From NCBI RefSeq assembly GCF_033100095.1, contig NZ_CP136921.1:3995001-4059000 (forward strand): 64,000 nt of DNA, written 5' to 3'. Shown piece after piece: positions 1 to 8,013 of the stretch. The first letter of the stretch is position 1; each line of letters starts with the position of its first letter. The notes beneath the pieces were generated by a model that ran no database searches, was not told where the DNA came from, and was given only the letters and a program-made list of their open reading frames with translations. The position numbers and the translations under genes are program-made. This DNA is from Diaphorobacter limosus. Lineage in GTDB: Bacteria > Pseudomonadota > Gammaproteobacteria > Burkholderiales > Burkholderiaceae_C.

Positions 1-1499
1 ATATCCATGTGCATCAGGCCGCGGTAGCGGCCTATGCCGTGCTGGCTGTGGACCACCGGGTCGCCCATCTTGAGCTCGGACAGATCCTTGATCAGCGCCT
101 CTACGTCGCTGGCCTGCTCCTGCTTCTTGCGCCGGCGCGTCGTGCTGCCGGTGGCGAACAGCTCGGTCTCGGTGACGAGATCCAGGCCGTCTTCGACCCA
201 GGCAAAACCGGTGGCCAGCGCCGCCGTGGCAATGCCCACGCGCTCGGCGAGCGTTTGCTGAAATTCGGCCAGCGAGTCGAAGGCCGGAGGGTTCAGGCCC
301 GATGCGCGCAGAAAGTCCAGCAGGCTCTCGCGTCTGCCATCGGATTCGGCCAAAAGCAAGACCCGGTGTGCGCTGGATGCTATATGTTTTTGCAGCCGGG
401 CGAGCGGGTCATCGGCGCCGCGCACCACGGACAGGTCGGGCAGCTTCTGGAAGCTGGCGTTGTCCTGCACGTCCTCCACACCCGGGCGCAGCGACAGCTG
501 GGCATGCGGCTTGGCCTGGCCGTAGAACTGCTCGGCGGACAGGAACAGCGCCTCGGGCGGCAGCGTGGGGTGGTCCGGGTCGCCCTGGATCAGGCGGTAG
601 CGCTCGCGCGTGTCCTGCCAGAAGCGCTGAAAGGCCGTCTCCAGGTCGCCGTGCAGCACCACCGTGGCCTGTTCGCCAAGGTAGTCGAACACCGTGGCCG
701 TGTCGTCGAAGAACAGCGGCAGGTAGTACTCGATACCGGCGGTGGCCACGCCGTTGCCCATGTCCTTGTAGATGCGGCTGCGCGTGGGGTCGCCCTCCAG
801 CAGCTCGCGCCAGCGCTGGCGGAACTTGCCCCGCGCCGCCTCGTCCATGGGAAATTCGCGCCCGGGCAGCAGGCGCACCTCGGGCACGGGGTAGAGGCTG
901 CGCTGGCTGTCGGGGTCGAAGGTGCGGATGGAGTCGATCTCGTCGTCGAACAGATCCACGCGATAGGGCTGCAGCGAGCCCATGGGGAACAGGTCAATGA
1001 GCCCGCCGCGCACCGCGTATTCGCCATGGCCCACGACTTGAGATACATGCTGGTAGCCGGCCAGCGTCAGTTGCGCGCGCAGTTTGGCTTCGTCCAGCTT
1101 TTGCTTGACCTTGAAGTGGAAGGTGTAGCCGGCCAGGAAGGCCGGCGGCGCCAGGCGGTACAGCGCCGTGGTGGCGGGCACCAGTACCACGTCGGCCTCG
1201 CCTTGGGATATGCGCCACAGCGTCGCCAGGCGCTCGCTGATCAAGTCCTGGTGCGGCGAGAAGCTGTCGTAGGGCAGGGTTTCCCAGTCGGGAAACAGCG
1301 CGCAGCGCAGCTCTGGCGCAAAAAACGCCATTTCATCGATCAGGCGCTGGGCATCGGCGGCGTCCGCCGTGACGATGGCGGTGACGCGGCCGGCGGCCTT
1401 TTCGCGTTCGCCCAGGCGGGCCAGCAACAGGGCGTCGGCGCTACCCACGGGGCGGGGCAGGGTGAAGCGTTTTCCGGGGGAGAGTTTGGGCAGCTGCAT
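1..1499 (-). CDS. mfd: Transcription-repair coupling factor Mfd (N-terminal ~500 residues; 3' end outside the window)
   Basis: Translation-coupled repair ATPase that removes RNA polymerase stalled at DNA lesions and recruits UvrA. The visible part starts MQLPKLSPGKRF and carries the UvrB-like N-terminal domains (PDWETLPYDSFSPHQDLISER; then a VGHGEYAVRGGLIDLFP stretch and the DLFDDEIDSIRTFDPDSQRS stretch, all typical of Mfd/UvrB). It ends with the start of the RNA-polymerase-interacting CarD-like domain (DPVVHSQHGIGRYRGL). About 500 of an expected ~1150 residues are present; the helicase motor is off the left edge. The start is the ATG at 1499, 80 bp from the divergent ispD. Identification is secure from the order of motifs; only the truncation by the window limits it. 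Confidence 0.95.
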   Translation of the reverse strand, partial: MQLPKLSPGKRFTLPRPVGSADALLLARLGEREKAAGRVTAIVTADAADAQRLIDEMAFFAPELRCALFPDWETLPYDSFSPHQDLISERLATLWRISQGEADVVLVPATTALYRLAPPAFLAGYTFHFKVKQKLDEAKLRAQLTLAGYQHVSQVVGHGEYAVRGGLIDLFPMGSLQPYRVDLFDDEIDSIRTFDPDSQRSLYPVPEVRLLPGREFPMDEAARGKFRQRWRELLEGDPTRSRIYKDMGNGVATAGIEYYLPLFFDDTATVFDYLGEQATVVLHGDLETAFQRFWQDTRERYRLIQGDPDHPTLPPEALFLSAEQFYGQAKPHAQLSLRPGVEDVQDNASFQKLPDLSVVRGADDPLARLQKHIASSAHRVLLLAESDGRRESLLDFLRASGLNPPAFDSLAEFQQTLAERVGIATAALATGFAWVEDGLDLVTETELFATGSTTRRRKKQEQASDVEALIKDLSELKMGDPVVHSQHGIGRYRGLMHMD

Positions 1500-1579
1500 G
1501 CGTGACGGTTGCCTGGATGGCTGCGCTGTGCGCGCAGGCAGGCGTGGGGCGTGAAGCGGCGATTCTAGAATGCCCACCC

Positions 1580-2422
1580 ATGACCGACCTGCTGCCCAAT
1601 CACAACCCTGCCCGCCATGTGCCTGGGCGCTTCTGGGCGCTGCTGCCCTGCGCGGGCACGGGTCAGCGCGCCCTGCGCGTGCAGCCTGGCGCGGGCGCGG
1701 TCCTGCCCAAGCAGTACCAAAGGGTCGCCGGTCAGCCCATGGTGCTGCACACGCTGGCGGCCTTTGCCGGCGTGGCCCGGCTGGCCGGCACGCTGGTGGC
1801 CGTGGCGCCGGGCGATGATTTCTTCAGCAGCCATGCGCACCCGGCCTTCTTCGCCCTGCCCTGCGGCGGCGCCACGCGCGCCGACACGGTGCTGGGCGGC
1901 CTGAAAGCGCTGCAGCAGCGCGGCGCGCAGGACGAAGACTGGGTGCTGGTGCACGACGCGGCGCGCTGCCTGGTGACCACGGCGCAGATTGACGCGCTTA
2001 TCGACGCTTGCCAGGGTGACAGCGTTGGTGGCCTGCTGGCGCACAAGCTGGCCGACACACTGAAGACCGCCAGCGACGGCCCGGGCGGCGTGCGCGTGGC
2101 CGCCACCGTGGACCGCAGCGACAAATGGCTGGCGCAGACGCCGCAGATGTTCCGCCTGGGTGTGCTGCTGCGCGCGCTGGAGCAGGTGGGCGCTGCCGCC
2201 ACCGACGAGGCCAGCGCCATCGAGGCCATGGGTCTGCGCCCGCGCCTGGTGCCGGGCGGCGCGCAGAACTTCAAGGTCACCTACCCGGAGGACTTTGCCT
2301 TGGCCGAGGCCGTGCTGGCCCAGCGCCTGCATGGCGGTACCCTGGACAGGTTTGGTGGCCAGCGTGGCCTGGCCGCCAGTGAGGCGATCAACCCCTTTTT
2401 TGCGCGCGCGACGCAGCGCTAG
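1580..2422 (+). CDS. ispD: 2-C-methyl-D-erythritol 4-phosphate cytidylyltransferase
   Basis: Third step of the MEP isoprenoid pathway: couples CTP to MEP. The 280-residue product has the nucleotidyltransferase P-loop-like segment [11 protein letters not shown], the VLPKQYQ motif with the catalytic Lys, and the DAARCLVT and QTPQMFR motifs of IspD. The family is usually about 230 residues; the extra length is a 14-residue N-terminal lead and a ~25-residue C-terminal tail ([20 protein letters not shown]). ATG 1580 is chosen because homology begins soon after it; an in-frame start at 1502 would add 26 residues without similarity. It is 8 bp upstream of ispF, so the two are one transcription unit. 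Confidence 0.93.
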   Translation: MTDLLPNHNPARHVPGRFWALLPCAGTGQRALRVQPGAGAVLPKQYQRVAGQPMVLHTLAAFAGVARLAGTLVAVAPGDDFFSSHAHPAFFALPCGGATRADTVLGGLKALQQRGAQDEDWVLVHDAARCLVTTAQIDALIDACQGDSVGGLLAHKLADTLKTASDGPGGVRVAATVDRSDKWLAQTPQMFRLGVLLRALEQVGAAATDEASAIEAMGLRPRLVPGGAQNFKVTYPEDFALAEAVLAQRLHGGTLDRFGGQRGLAASEAINPFFARATQR

Positions 2423-2430
2423 GAACAGCG

Positions 2431-2910
2431 ATGGATTTCAGGATTGGCGAGGGTTGGGATGTGCATGCCCTGGTGCCCGGGCGGCGGCTGGTGTTGGGCG
2501 GGGTGGACATTCCCCATGGCATGGGCCTTCTCGGGCATTCGGATGCCGACGTGCTGCTGCACGCCATTACCGATGCCCTGCTGGGCGCGGCGGCGCTGGG
2601 CGACATAGGCAGTCATTTCCCCGACAGCGATGCGCGTTTCAAGGGCGCGGATTCGGAGGTGCTGCTCACCGAGGCGGCACGCCGCGTGCGCGACAAGGGC
2701 TATGCCATTGCCAATGTCGACAGCACCGTGGTGGCCCAGGCGCCGCGCCTGGCGGCCCATATCCCCGCCATGCGCGAGCGCATCGCCGGTGCCCTTGGGC
2801 TGCAGCTGGATCAGGTGAACGTCAAGGCCAAGACCGCCGAGCGCCTTGGCCCCGTGGGCCAGGGCCTGGCCATGGAAGCGCGCGCCGTAGTGCTGCTGCA
2901 CCGCCACTGA
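2431..2910 (+). CDS. ispF: 2-C-methyl-D-erythritol 2,4-cyclodiphosphate synthase
   Basis: Fifth enzyme of the MEP pathway; cyclises CDP-ME 2-phosphate with release of CMP. The 159-residue length is normal for the family. The metal-binding Asp and His occur in GWDVHAL near residue 9-11, the [20 protein letters not shown] signature follows, and the late [13 protein letters not shown] segment matches the CMP-binding region. It is translated directly after ispD, as in many proteobacteria, and converges with the envZ-like gene, whose stop codon lies 3 bp beyond. Confidence 0.96.
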   Translation: MDFRIGEGWDVHALVPGRRLVLGGVDIPHGMGLLGHSDADVLLHAITDALLGAAALGDIGSHFPDSDARFKGADSEVLLTEAARRVRDKGYAIANVDSTVVAQAPRLAAHIPAMRERIAGALGLQLDQVNVKAKTAERLGPVGQGLAMEARAVVLLHRH

Positions 2911-2913
2911 CCA

Positions 2914-4413
2914 CTAAACCGGCCTCTTGGGCAGGCGCGACTTGGGCGGCAGGTGGCGCTTGACCTGCGGGCGCTGCAGGCGTTGCTCGGGGCTCTGGCC
3001 GTCCTCCAGGTCGGTGGCGCGTTGCAGCTGGATATGGGCCACCAGCCCGCCCGAGGCCGAGTTGGCCAGCGCGAAGATGCCACCCATGCGCTGCACGGTC
3101 TTGTCCACGATGGACAGGCCCAGCCCCGCGCCGGCGGCGGCCGTGCGCGCCGCGTCGCCACGGAAGAACGGCTTGGTCAGGTTGGCCAGCTGCTCCGATG
3201 GTGCGCCCGGGCCATGGTCGCGCAGCTTGACCAGCACCCATTTCTCACGGGCCTTGGCGGCAATGTCCACGGTGGTGATGCCGGTCTCGCGGTTCTTGCC
3301 ATAGCGGCGGGCGTTTTCCAGCAGGTTGGAGATCACGCGCGCCAGTTCCACCTCGTCGGCCATGACGATCAGGTCTTCGGGCACGTTCATGGTGATCTGC
3401 AGTTCGCGGTGGTCCTGCACGGCATACACGCAGGACGACACCACGCCATGCAGGTTGACCGGGTTCAGTGCCACGGTATCGGGGCGGGCGTAGTCCAGGA
3501 ACTTGTCGATGGTGGCGTCGAGCTGCACGATGTCGGCCACCATATGCTCGCGCGCCACGTCGTCATTCACGCTCATCTCGGTTTCCAGGCGCAGGCGCGC
3601 CAGGGGCGTGCGCAGGTCGTGCGAGATGCCGGCCAGCATTACGGCGCGGTCCTGCTCCAGCTTGGCGAGCTTTTGTGCCATGCGGTTGAAGCCGATGTTG
3701 ACCTCGCGGATTTCGCTGGTCACGGCCTCTTCGTCCAGCGCGCCGGCGGCAAAGTCGCCGTCGCGCACGCGGTTGGCGGCGTCGCTGAGCTGCTTGAGCG
3801 GGCGGTTGATCAGGCGCGCGATGATGGCCGCTCCGGCCAGCGACAGCGCACCCACGATGGACAGCCAGATCAGCCAGGTCTTGCCGCCGGCGGCGGTGAG
3901 GCGCGAGCGATCCATCAGCAGCCAGTTGGGGTCGCCATTGATGGTGAAGCCCACCCACAGCCCGGCCTCGCCATTCACGCTGCTGGCCACAATGGTGCCC
4001 GGGCCCAGGCGCCGCGACAGCTCCTCGGTCAGGCGCTGGCCCAGGGCCGATGGCTCCAGCAGCTGAAACTTGTCGCCGGGCTCGCGCGGCAGGATGCGCA
4101 TGCCCTCCTGGTCGGCCATGGTCTTGAGCAGCGACACGCGCGCAATGGCGTCCGAGTGCACCAGCGCCGCGCGGCTGAGGTTGACCATGGAGGCGATCTG
4201 CTGCGCCGACTGCAGCGTGCGCGGCTCCAGCTCCAGCGCGCGCAGGGTTTGCAGCCAGGCCAGCATGCAGCCCACCAGCAGCAGCCCCAGCAGGAAGAAG
4301 GTGCGCCAGAAAAGATTCAGCCCCACGCGTGAACGCGGGGGGCCTCGTCTGGTGGAAGCCTCCAGTGGCGCCGGGCTGGTGGCGTCTGGGGGCACGTCGT
4401 GGGTGGCGCTCAT
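2914..4413 (-). CDS. envZ: EnvZ-type sensor histidine kinase
   Basis: Inner-membrane sensor kinase paired with the OmpR-type regulator upstream. From the ATG at 4413 the product is 499 residues. It has a TM helix (NLFWRTFFLLGLLLVGCMLAW), a periplasmic domain of ~120 residues, a second TM helix (TWLIWLSIVGALSLAGAAII), a HAMP linker, the phosphorylated-His box AGISHDLRTPLARLRLE (His near residue 265) and N, G1 and G2 ATP-binding boxes (NLLENARRYG, DHGPGAP, GAGLGLSIV). A TTG at 4431 is a possible earlier start. Spacing of ~90 bp from ompR suggests co-transcription. The stimulus is not visible from sequence; assignment to osmolarity control is by analogy only. Confidence 0.85.
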   Translation of the reverse strand: MSATHDVPPDATSPAPLEASTRRGPPRSRVGLNLFWRTFFLLGLLLVGCMLAWLQTLRALELEPRTLQSAQQIASMVNLSRAALVHSDAIARVSLLKTMADQEGMRILPREPGDKFQLLEPSALGQRLTEELSRRLGPGTIVASSVNGEAGLWVGFTINGDPNWLLMDRSRLTAAGGKTWLIWLSIVGALSLAGAAIIARLINRPLKQLSDAANRVRDGDFAAGALDEEAVTSEIREVNIGFNRMAQKLAKLEQDRAVMLAGISHDLRTPLARLRLETEMSVNDDVAREHMVADIVQLDATIDKFLDYARPDTVALNPVNLHGVVSSCVYAVQDHRELQITMNVPEDLIVMADEVELARVISNLLENARRYGKNRETGITTVDIAAKAREKWVLVKLRDHGPGAPSEQLANLTKPFFRGDAARTAAAGAGLGLSIVDKTVQRMGGIFALANSASGGLVAHIQLQRATDLEDGQSPEQRLQRPQVKRHLPPKSRLPKRPV

Positions 4414-4502
4414 GGCTGTGGTGGCTGGCAATGCAAGATGGCGGACGCGGCCCGTCGGGGCCTGGCGTCCATCCGTTCAGAAATGGTGCGGGCCTGGAGG
4501 GC

Positions 4503-5234
4503 TTAGCTCGTGCCGTCCGGCACGAACACATAGCCCACGCCCCACACGGTTTGAATGTAGCGTGGCGCTGCCGCGTCCACCTCGACGAGCTTGCGCAGGC
4601 GCGAGATTTGCACGTCCAGGCTGCGGTCGAAGGGCTCGAACTCGCGGCCGCGCGCCAGCAGGGCCAGCTTTTCGCGCGACAGCGGCTGGCGCGGGTGGCG
4701 CACCAGGGCCTTGAGCATGGCGAACTCGCCCGTGGTCAGCGGCAACTCCTCGCCATTCTTCTGCAGCGCGCGCGTGCCCATGTCGAAGGTGAAGGGGCCG
4801 AAGGTCACGACCTCGTTGTCGCCCGAGGGCGCGCCCGGCGCCTCCTGCGGCGGGCGGCGGCGCAGCACGGCGTGGATGCGCGCCAGCAGCTCGCGCGGGT
4901 TGAAGGGTTTGCCAAGATAGTCGTCGGCGCCCACCTCCAGACCGACGATGCGATCCACGTCCTCGCCCTTGGCGGTGAGCATGATGATGGGCGTGCGGTC
5001 GCTGGCGGCGCGCAGGCGCCTGCAGATGGACAGGCCGTCCTCGCCGGGCATCATCAGGTCGAGCACGATCAGGTCCACCGTCTCGCGCAGCAGGATGCGG
5101 TTGAGCGCCTTGCCGTCTTCCGCCACCATGACCTCGAAGCCTTCCTGCGTCAGATAGCGGCGCAGCAGGTCGCGGATGCGTGCATCGTCGTCCACCACCA
5201 GGATCTTGTCGGTGCGGTTGGTTGTTGAAGCCAT
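4503..5234 (-). CDS. ompR: OmpR-family response regulator
   Basis: DNA-binding response regulator of 243 residues. The receiver domain has the acidic pocket VVDDDARI, phospho-acceptor Asp59 in LIVLDLMMPGEDG, the MLTAKGE and GKPFNPREL segments, and a C-terminal winged helix ending in RLRKLVEVDAAAPRYIQTVWGVGYVF, all close to OmpR. ATG 5234 (MASTTNRTDKILVV) is preferred over a start 10 codons earlier because it matches the family start. It is first gene of the ompR-envZ unit and is divergent from the SIMPL gene across ~200 bp that should hold both promoters. Confidence 0.92.
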   Translation of the reverse strand: MASTTNRTDKILVVDDDARIRDLLRRYLTQEGFEVMVAEDGKALNRILLRETVDLIVLDLMMPGEDGLSICRRLRAASDRTPIIMLTAKGEDVDRIVGLEVGADDYLGKPFNPRELLARIHAVLRRRPPQEAPGAPSGDNEVVTFGPFTFDMGTRALQKNGEELPLTTGEFAMLKALVRHPRQPLSREKLALLARGREFEPFDRSLDVQISRLRKLVEVDAAAPRYIQTVWGVGYVFVPDGTS

Positions 5235-5435
5235 GCTGTCTTTCCCCAGTCCAATTTGTAACAACGCCGATTCTGACCAGCTTGCGCGCCAAAAACCGCG
5301 TTTTCCTCGGGAACCTGACCAACTGTTACAGGTTTTGCCCAGGCCGGCATGGGCGTAAACGGGTCCTTCCAGCGCCGTCGCATGCGCGCTGGCTTATCGT
5401 TGCGATGGTGGTCAATTCCCCATTCCAGGAGATAG

Positions 5436-6158
5436 ATGGATATGCAACTTGCTTTCAAAAAAGTAGCTGTTGGCGCTTTATTGATGGGCGTTACAAGCGT
5501 TTTTGCCCAATACAGCCTGACGCCTGCACCGCAGGACGTGCTGCAGCTGTCGGCCACCGGGGCCGTCGAGGTGCAGCAGGATCTGCTGGTATTGACATTG
5601 AGCGCAACCCGCGAGGCGGCCGATGCGGCGGCCGTGCAGACGCAGCTCAAGCAGGCCCTGGATGGCGCGCTCGGTCTGGCCCGCGCCGCGGCCCAGCCGC
5701 AGCAGCTGGAGGTGCGCACGGGGGCGTTTGGCATGTATCCGCGCCATGGCAAGGACGGCAAGATCAGCGGCTGGCAGGGGCGCGCCGAGCTGGTGCTGCA
5801 GGGGCGGGACTTTGCGCGCATCACCGCCACGGCAGGCAAGATCCAGAGCATGGCCATCAGCCAGATCGCGTTCGACCTCTCGCGCGAGGCGCGCGCCAGG
5901 GTGGAGAGCGAGGCGCAGGCCAAGGCCATAGAGGCCTTCAAGGGGCGCGCCACCGAGCTGGCGCGTGGCTTTGGCTTTACCGGCTACACCCTGCGTGAGG
6001 TGAGCGTGAGCAGCAACGAGATGGCCCCCGGCCCGCGTCCGCGCATGCTGGCCATGGAGGCCAAGGCGATGTCCGTGGCCAGTGACGCGCCGGTGCCGGT
6101 GGAGGCCGGCAAGGCGCAGGTGACGGTCACCCTTTCGGGTTCGGTGCAGTTGCGGTGA
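5436..6158 (+). CDS. Periplasmic SIMPL-domain (DUF541) protein with a repeat-encoded signal peptide
   Basis: Secreted protein of 240 residues. After a signal peptide (hydrophobic VAVGALLMGVTSVFA, cleavage likely after AQ) comes a SIMPL/DUF541 domain: LSATGAVEVQQDLLVLTLSATREA, QLEVRTGAFGMYPR, GWQGRAELVLQGRDF, and a C-terminal QVTVTLSGSVQL strand, as in E. coli YggE. The biochemical role of the family is unclear (linked to stress tolerance). AGGAG at 5427-5431 could serve ATG 5436 or ATG 5442. The DNA encoding the whole hydrophobic core of the signal peptide is a copy of the ~50-bp repeat family of this window, so the export signal appears to have been built from repeat DNA. Confidence 0.85.
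   Translation: MDMQLAFKKVAVGALLMGVTSVFAQYSLTPAPQDVLQLSATGAVEVQQDLLVLTLSATREAADAAAVQTQLKQALDGALGLARAAAQPQQLEVRTGAFGMYPRHGKDGKISGWQGRAELVLQGRDFARITATAGKIQSMAISQIAFDLSREARARVESEAQAKAIEAFKGRATELARGFGFTGYTLREVSVSSNEMAPGPRPRMLAMEAKAMSVASDAPVPVEAGKAQVTVTLSGSVQLR
5455..5508 (+). repeat. Short interspersed repeat, copy 1 (inside the SIMPL gene)
   Basis: Core GTAGCTGTTGGCGCTTT, spacer, then a GCGTTACAAGCG half ending in a T-rich run. It is read in frame as VAVGALLMGVTSVFA, the hydrophobic core of the signal peptide of the surrounding gene. Confidence 0.6.
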
Positions 6159-6210
6159 TTTTGGCCGCTAGCGTCCAATAGTAGGGCGCTGACAGCTATA
6201 AAAACAATAG
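6158..6210 (-). repeat. Short interspersed repeat, copy 2
   Basis: Reverse-strand copy between the stop codons of the convergent SIMPL and 3-hydroxybutyrate dehydrogenase genes. It reads ATAGCTGTCAGCGCC, then GACGCTAGCGGCCAA. It is a non-coding position, possibly acting as part of the intergenic terminator. Confidence 0.65.
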
Positions 6211-6219
6211 TTAAACTGC

Positions 6220-7002
6220 TTACTGGGCCGCCCAGCCGCCATCCATGTTCCAGGCCACGCCGCGCACGTTGTTGGCAGCGGCCGAGCAGAAGAACACGGC
6301 CAGCTCGCCCAGCTCCTCCGGCGTGGTGAACTGCATCGAGGGCTCTTTCTCGCCCAGCAGCAGCTTCTTGGCGTCTTCGTTGGACAGGCCATGCTCGGCG
6401 GCCTTGGCGTCCACCTGCTTTTGCACCAGGGGGGTGAGGACCCAACCGGGGCAGATGGCGTTGCAGGTCACGCCGGTGGTGGCGTTCTCCAGCGCCGTCA
6501 CCTTGGTCAGGCCGACGATGCCATGCTTGGCCGCCACATAGGCCGATTTCTGCGCCGAGGCCACCAGGCCATGCACCGAGGCCACGTTGATGATGCGCCC
6601 CCAGTTGGCCGCCTGCATGGCCGGCAGGGCCAGGCGCGTGGTGTGGAAGGCGCTGGTCAGGTTGATGGCGATGATGGCGTCCCAGCGCTCCGCAGGGAAG
6701 TCCTGCACGCTGGCCACATGCTGAATGCCGGCGTTGTTCACCAGAATGTCCACGCGGCCGAACTGGGCGGCGCTGAACTTCATCATGTCCTCGATGTCGC
6801 CCGCGCGGCTCATGTCCGCGCCGTGGTGCTGGACGCGCACCCCATGGGCCTGGCCGGCGGCCAGCACCTCGGCGCGTGGGCCGTCCACGTCGCCAAAGCC
6901 GTTGAGCACGATGTTTGCCCCCTGGCGCGCCAGGGCCTTGGCGATGCCAAGGCCGATGCCGCTGGTGGAGCCGGTGACGAGGGCGGTTTTGCCGTTCAGC
7001 AT
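6220..7002 (-). CDS. bdhA: 3-hydroxybutyrate dehydrogenase (SDR family)
   Basis: NAD-dependent oxidation of 3-hydroxybutyrate to acetoacetate in PHB/ketone-body use. The product is 260 residues, the usual length. It has the cofactor motif TGSTSGIGLGIA at residues 9-20, NNAG near residue 90, the catalytic Ser region INVASVHG, YVAAKHG with the catalytic Tyr and Lys, and CPGWVLTPLV. The start MLNGKTALVTG at 7002 puts the Rossmann strand at the normal distance. The sequence around the active site (NAICPGWVLTPLVQKQVDAKA) is typical of the bacterial HBDH group rather than of generic SDRs. PhaR, encoded 3 kb away, fits a PHB-storing organism. Confidence 0.88.
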   Translation of the reverse strand: MLNGKTALVTGSTSGIGLGIAKALARQGANIVLNGFGDVDGPRAEVLAAGQAHGVRVQHHGADMSRAGDIEDMMKFSAAQFGRVDILVNNAGIQHVASVQDFPAERWDAIIAINLTSAFHTTRLALPAMQAANWGRIINVASVHGLVASAQKSAYVAAKHGIVGLTKVTALENATTGVTCNAICPGWVLTPLVQKQVDAKAAEHGLSNEDAKKLLLGEKEPSMQFTTPEELGELAVFFCSAAANNVRGVAWNMDGGWAAQ

Positions 7003-7071
7003 GAGAGTCTCTCCGAATGAATTACGATGCAGCGCAGGGATTATCGATTGCTGTATGACGGTACCGTTTCC

Positions 7072-8013
7072 ATGATTCAACCTACGCTGAACTACGTACC
7101 GTGCCTGGGCCCCGCCGCTGCAGGCGGGGCTGCCGAACAGGGCCACCGCATGGCCTACTGGGAGTGGAATGCCACGGGCAATCCCGCGCACCCGCATGTC
7201 ATCGTCTGCGTGCATGGCCTGACGCGCCAGGGACGCGACTTCGACCATCTGGCACGCCATCTGAGCCGCCAGGCGCGCGTCATCTGCCCGGACGTGGCGG
7301 GTCGGGGCGAGAGCGACTGGCTGGCCGACCCCATGGCCTACCAGGTGCCGGTGTACGCCGCCGACATGCTGACCCTGTTGCTGCAACTGCACCAGCAGGC
7401 GCCCATGGCCATGCTGGACTGGGTGGGCACCAGCATGGGAGGGCTGATCGGCATGGGGGTTTGCGGCATGCCCGATCTGCCGCTGCCGGTGCCCGTGCGG
7501 CGCCTGGTGCTCAACGACGTGGGGCCGCGCATCGAGTGGGCGGCACTGCAGCGCATAGGCGAGTACCTGGGGCAGCCGCTGCGTTTCGACTCGCTGCAGC
7601 AGGCCGCCGATGCGCTGTGGCAGATTTCGAGCAGTTTTGGCCCGCACACCCCCGAGCAGTGGCTGGATCTGTCGCGCGCCATGGTGCGACCCGCACCCGG
7701 CGGCGGTTTCAAGCTGCATTACGACCCGGCGATCGCCCTGCCATTCAAGGCCCTGACGCCCGAGGCGGCCAGCGCCGGGGAGCAGCAGTTGTGGCAGCTG
7801 TACGACCAGATCAGCGCCCAGGTACTGCTGCTGCGCGGCGCGCAGTCGGATCTGCTGAGTGCGCATACCGCCCAGGAAATGGGACAGCGTGGCCCGCGAG
7901 CGCGACTGGTCGAGTTTGCCGACGCGGGCCATGCACCCACCCTGGTCAACGCCGGGCAGATCCAGGTGGTCGCCGACTTTCTGTTCGATCGGCAACAGGG
8001 GCCGGGAGCATGA
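7072..8013 (+). CDS. Alpha/beta-hydrolase
   Basis: Cytosolic hydrolase of 313 residues. It has the oxyanion HG motif (VCVHGL, residues 46-50), the nucleophile elbow GTSMGG with Ser121, an LLRGAQSDLL strand with the likely acid Asp, and a terminal His in DAGHAPTL. The substrate cannot be told from sequence; similar proteins are annotated as esterases or C-C hydrolases. ATG 7072 is favoured over an in-frame start at 7027, since homology begins shortly after it. Its stop overlaps the relA start (ATGA at 8010-8013), so relA is translationally coupled to it. It is divergent from bdhA across 70 bp. Confidence 0.8.
   Translation: MIQPTLNYVPCLGPAAAGGAAEQGHRMAYWEWNATGNPAHPHVIVCVHGLTRQGRDFDHLARHLSRQARVICPDVAGRGESDWLADPMAYQVPVYAADMLTLLLQLHQQAPMAMLDWVGTSMGGLIGMGVCGMPDLPLPVPVRRLVLNDVGPRIEWAALQRIGEYLGQPLRFDSLQQAADALWQISSSFGPHTPEQWLDLSRAMVRPAPGGGFKLHYDPAIALPFKALTPEAASAGEQQLWQLYDQISAQVLLLRGAQSDLLSAHTAQEMGQRGPRARLVEFADAGHAPTLVNAGQIQVVADFLFDRQQGPGA

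Noticed and set aside
9..1505. Long open frame on the plus strand opposite mfd
   Set aside because: Antisense shadow in high-GC DNA; the minus strand encodes clear Mfd motifs and the plus frame has no recognisable domain.
6220..7995. Extended 591-codon version of 3-hydroxybutyrate dehydrogenase
   Set aside because: The first ~330 codons are antisense to the hydrolase gene; the SDR fold begins at the ATG at 7002.
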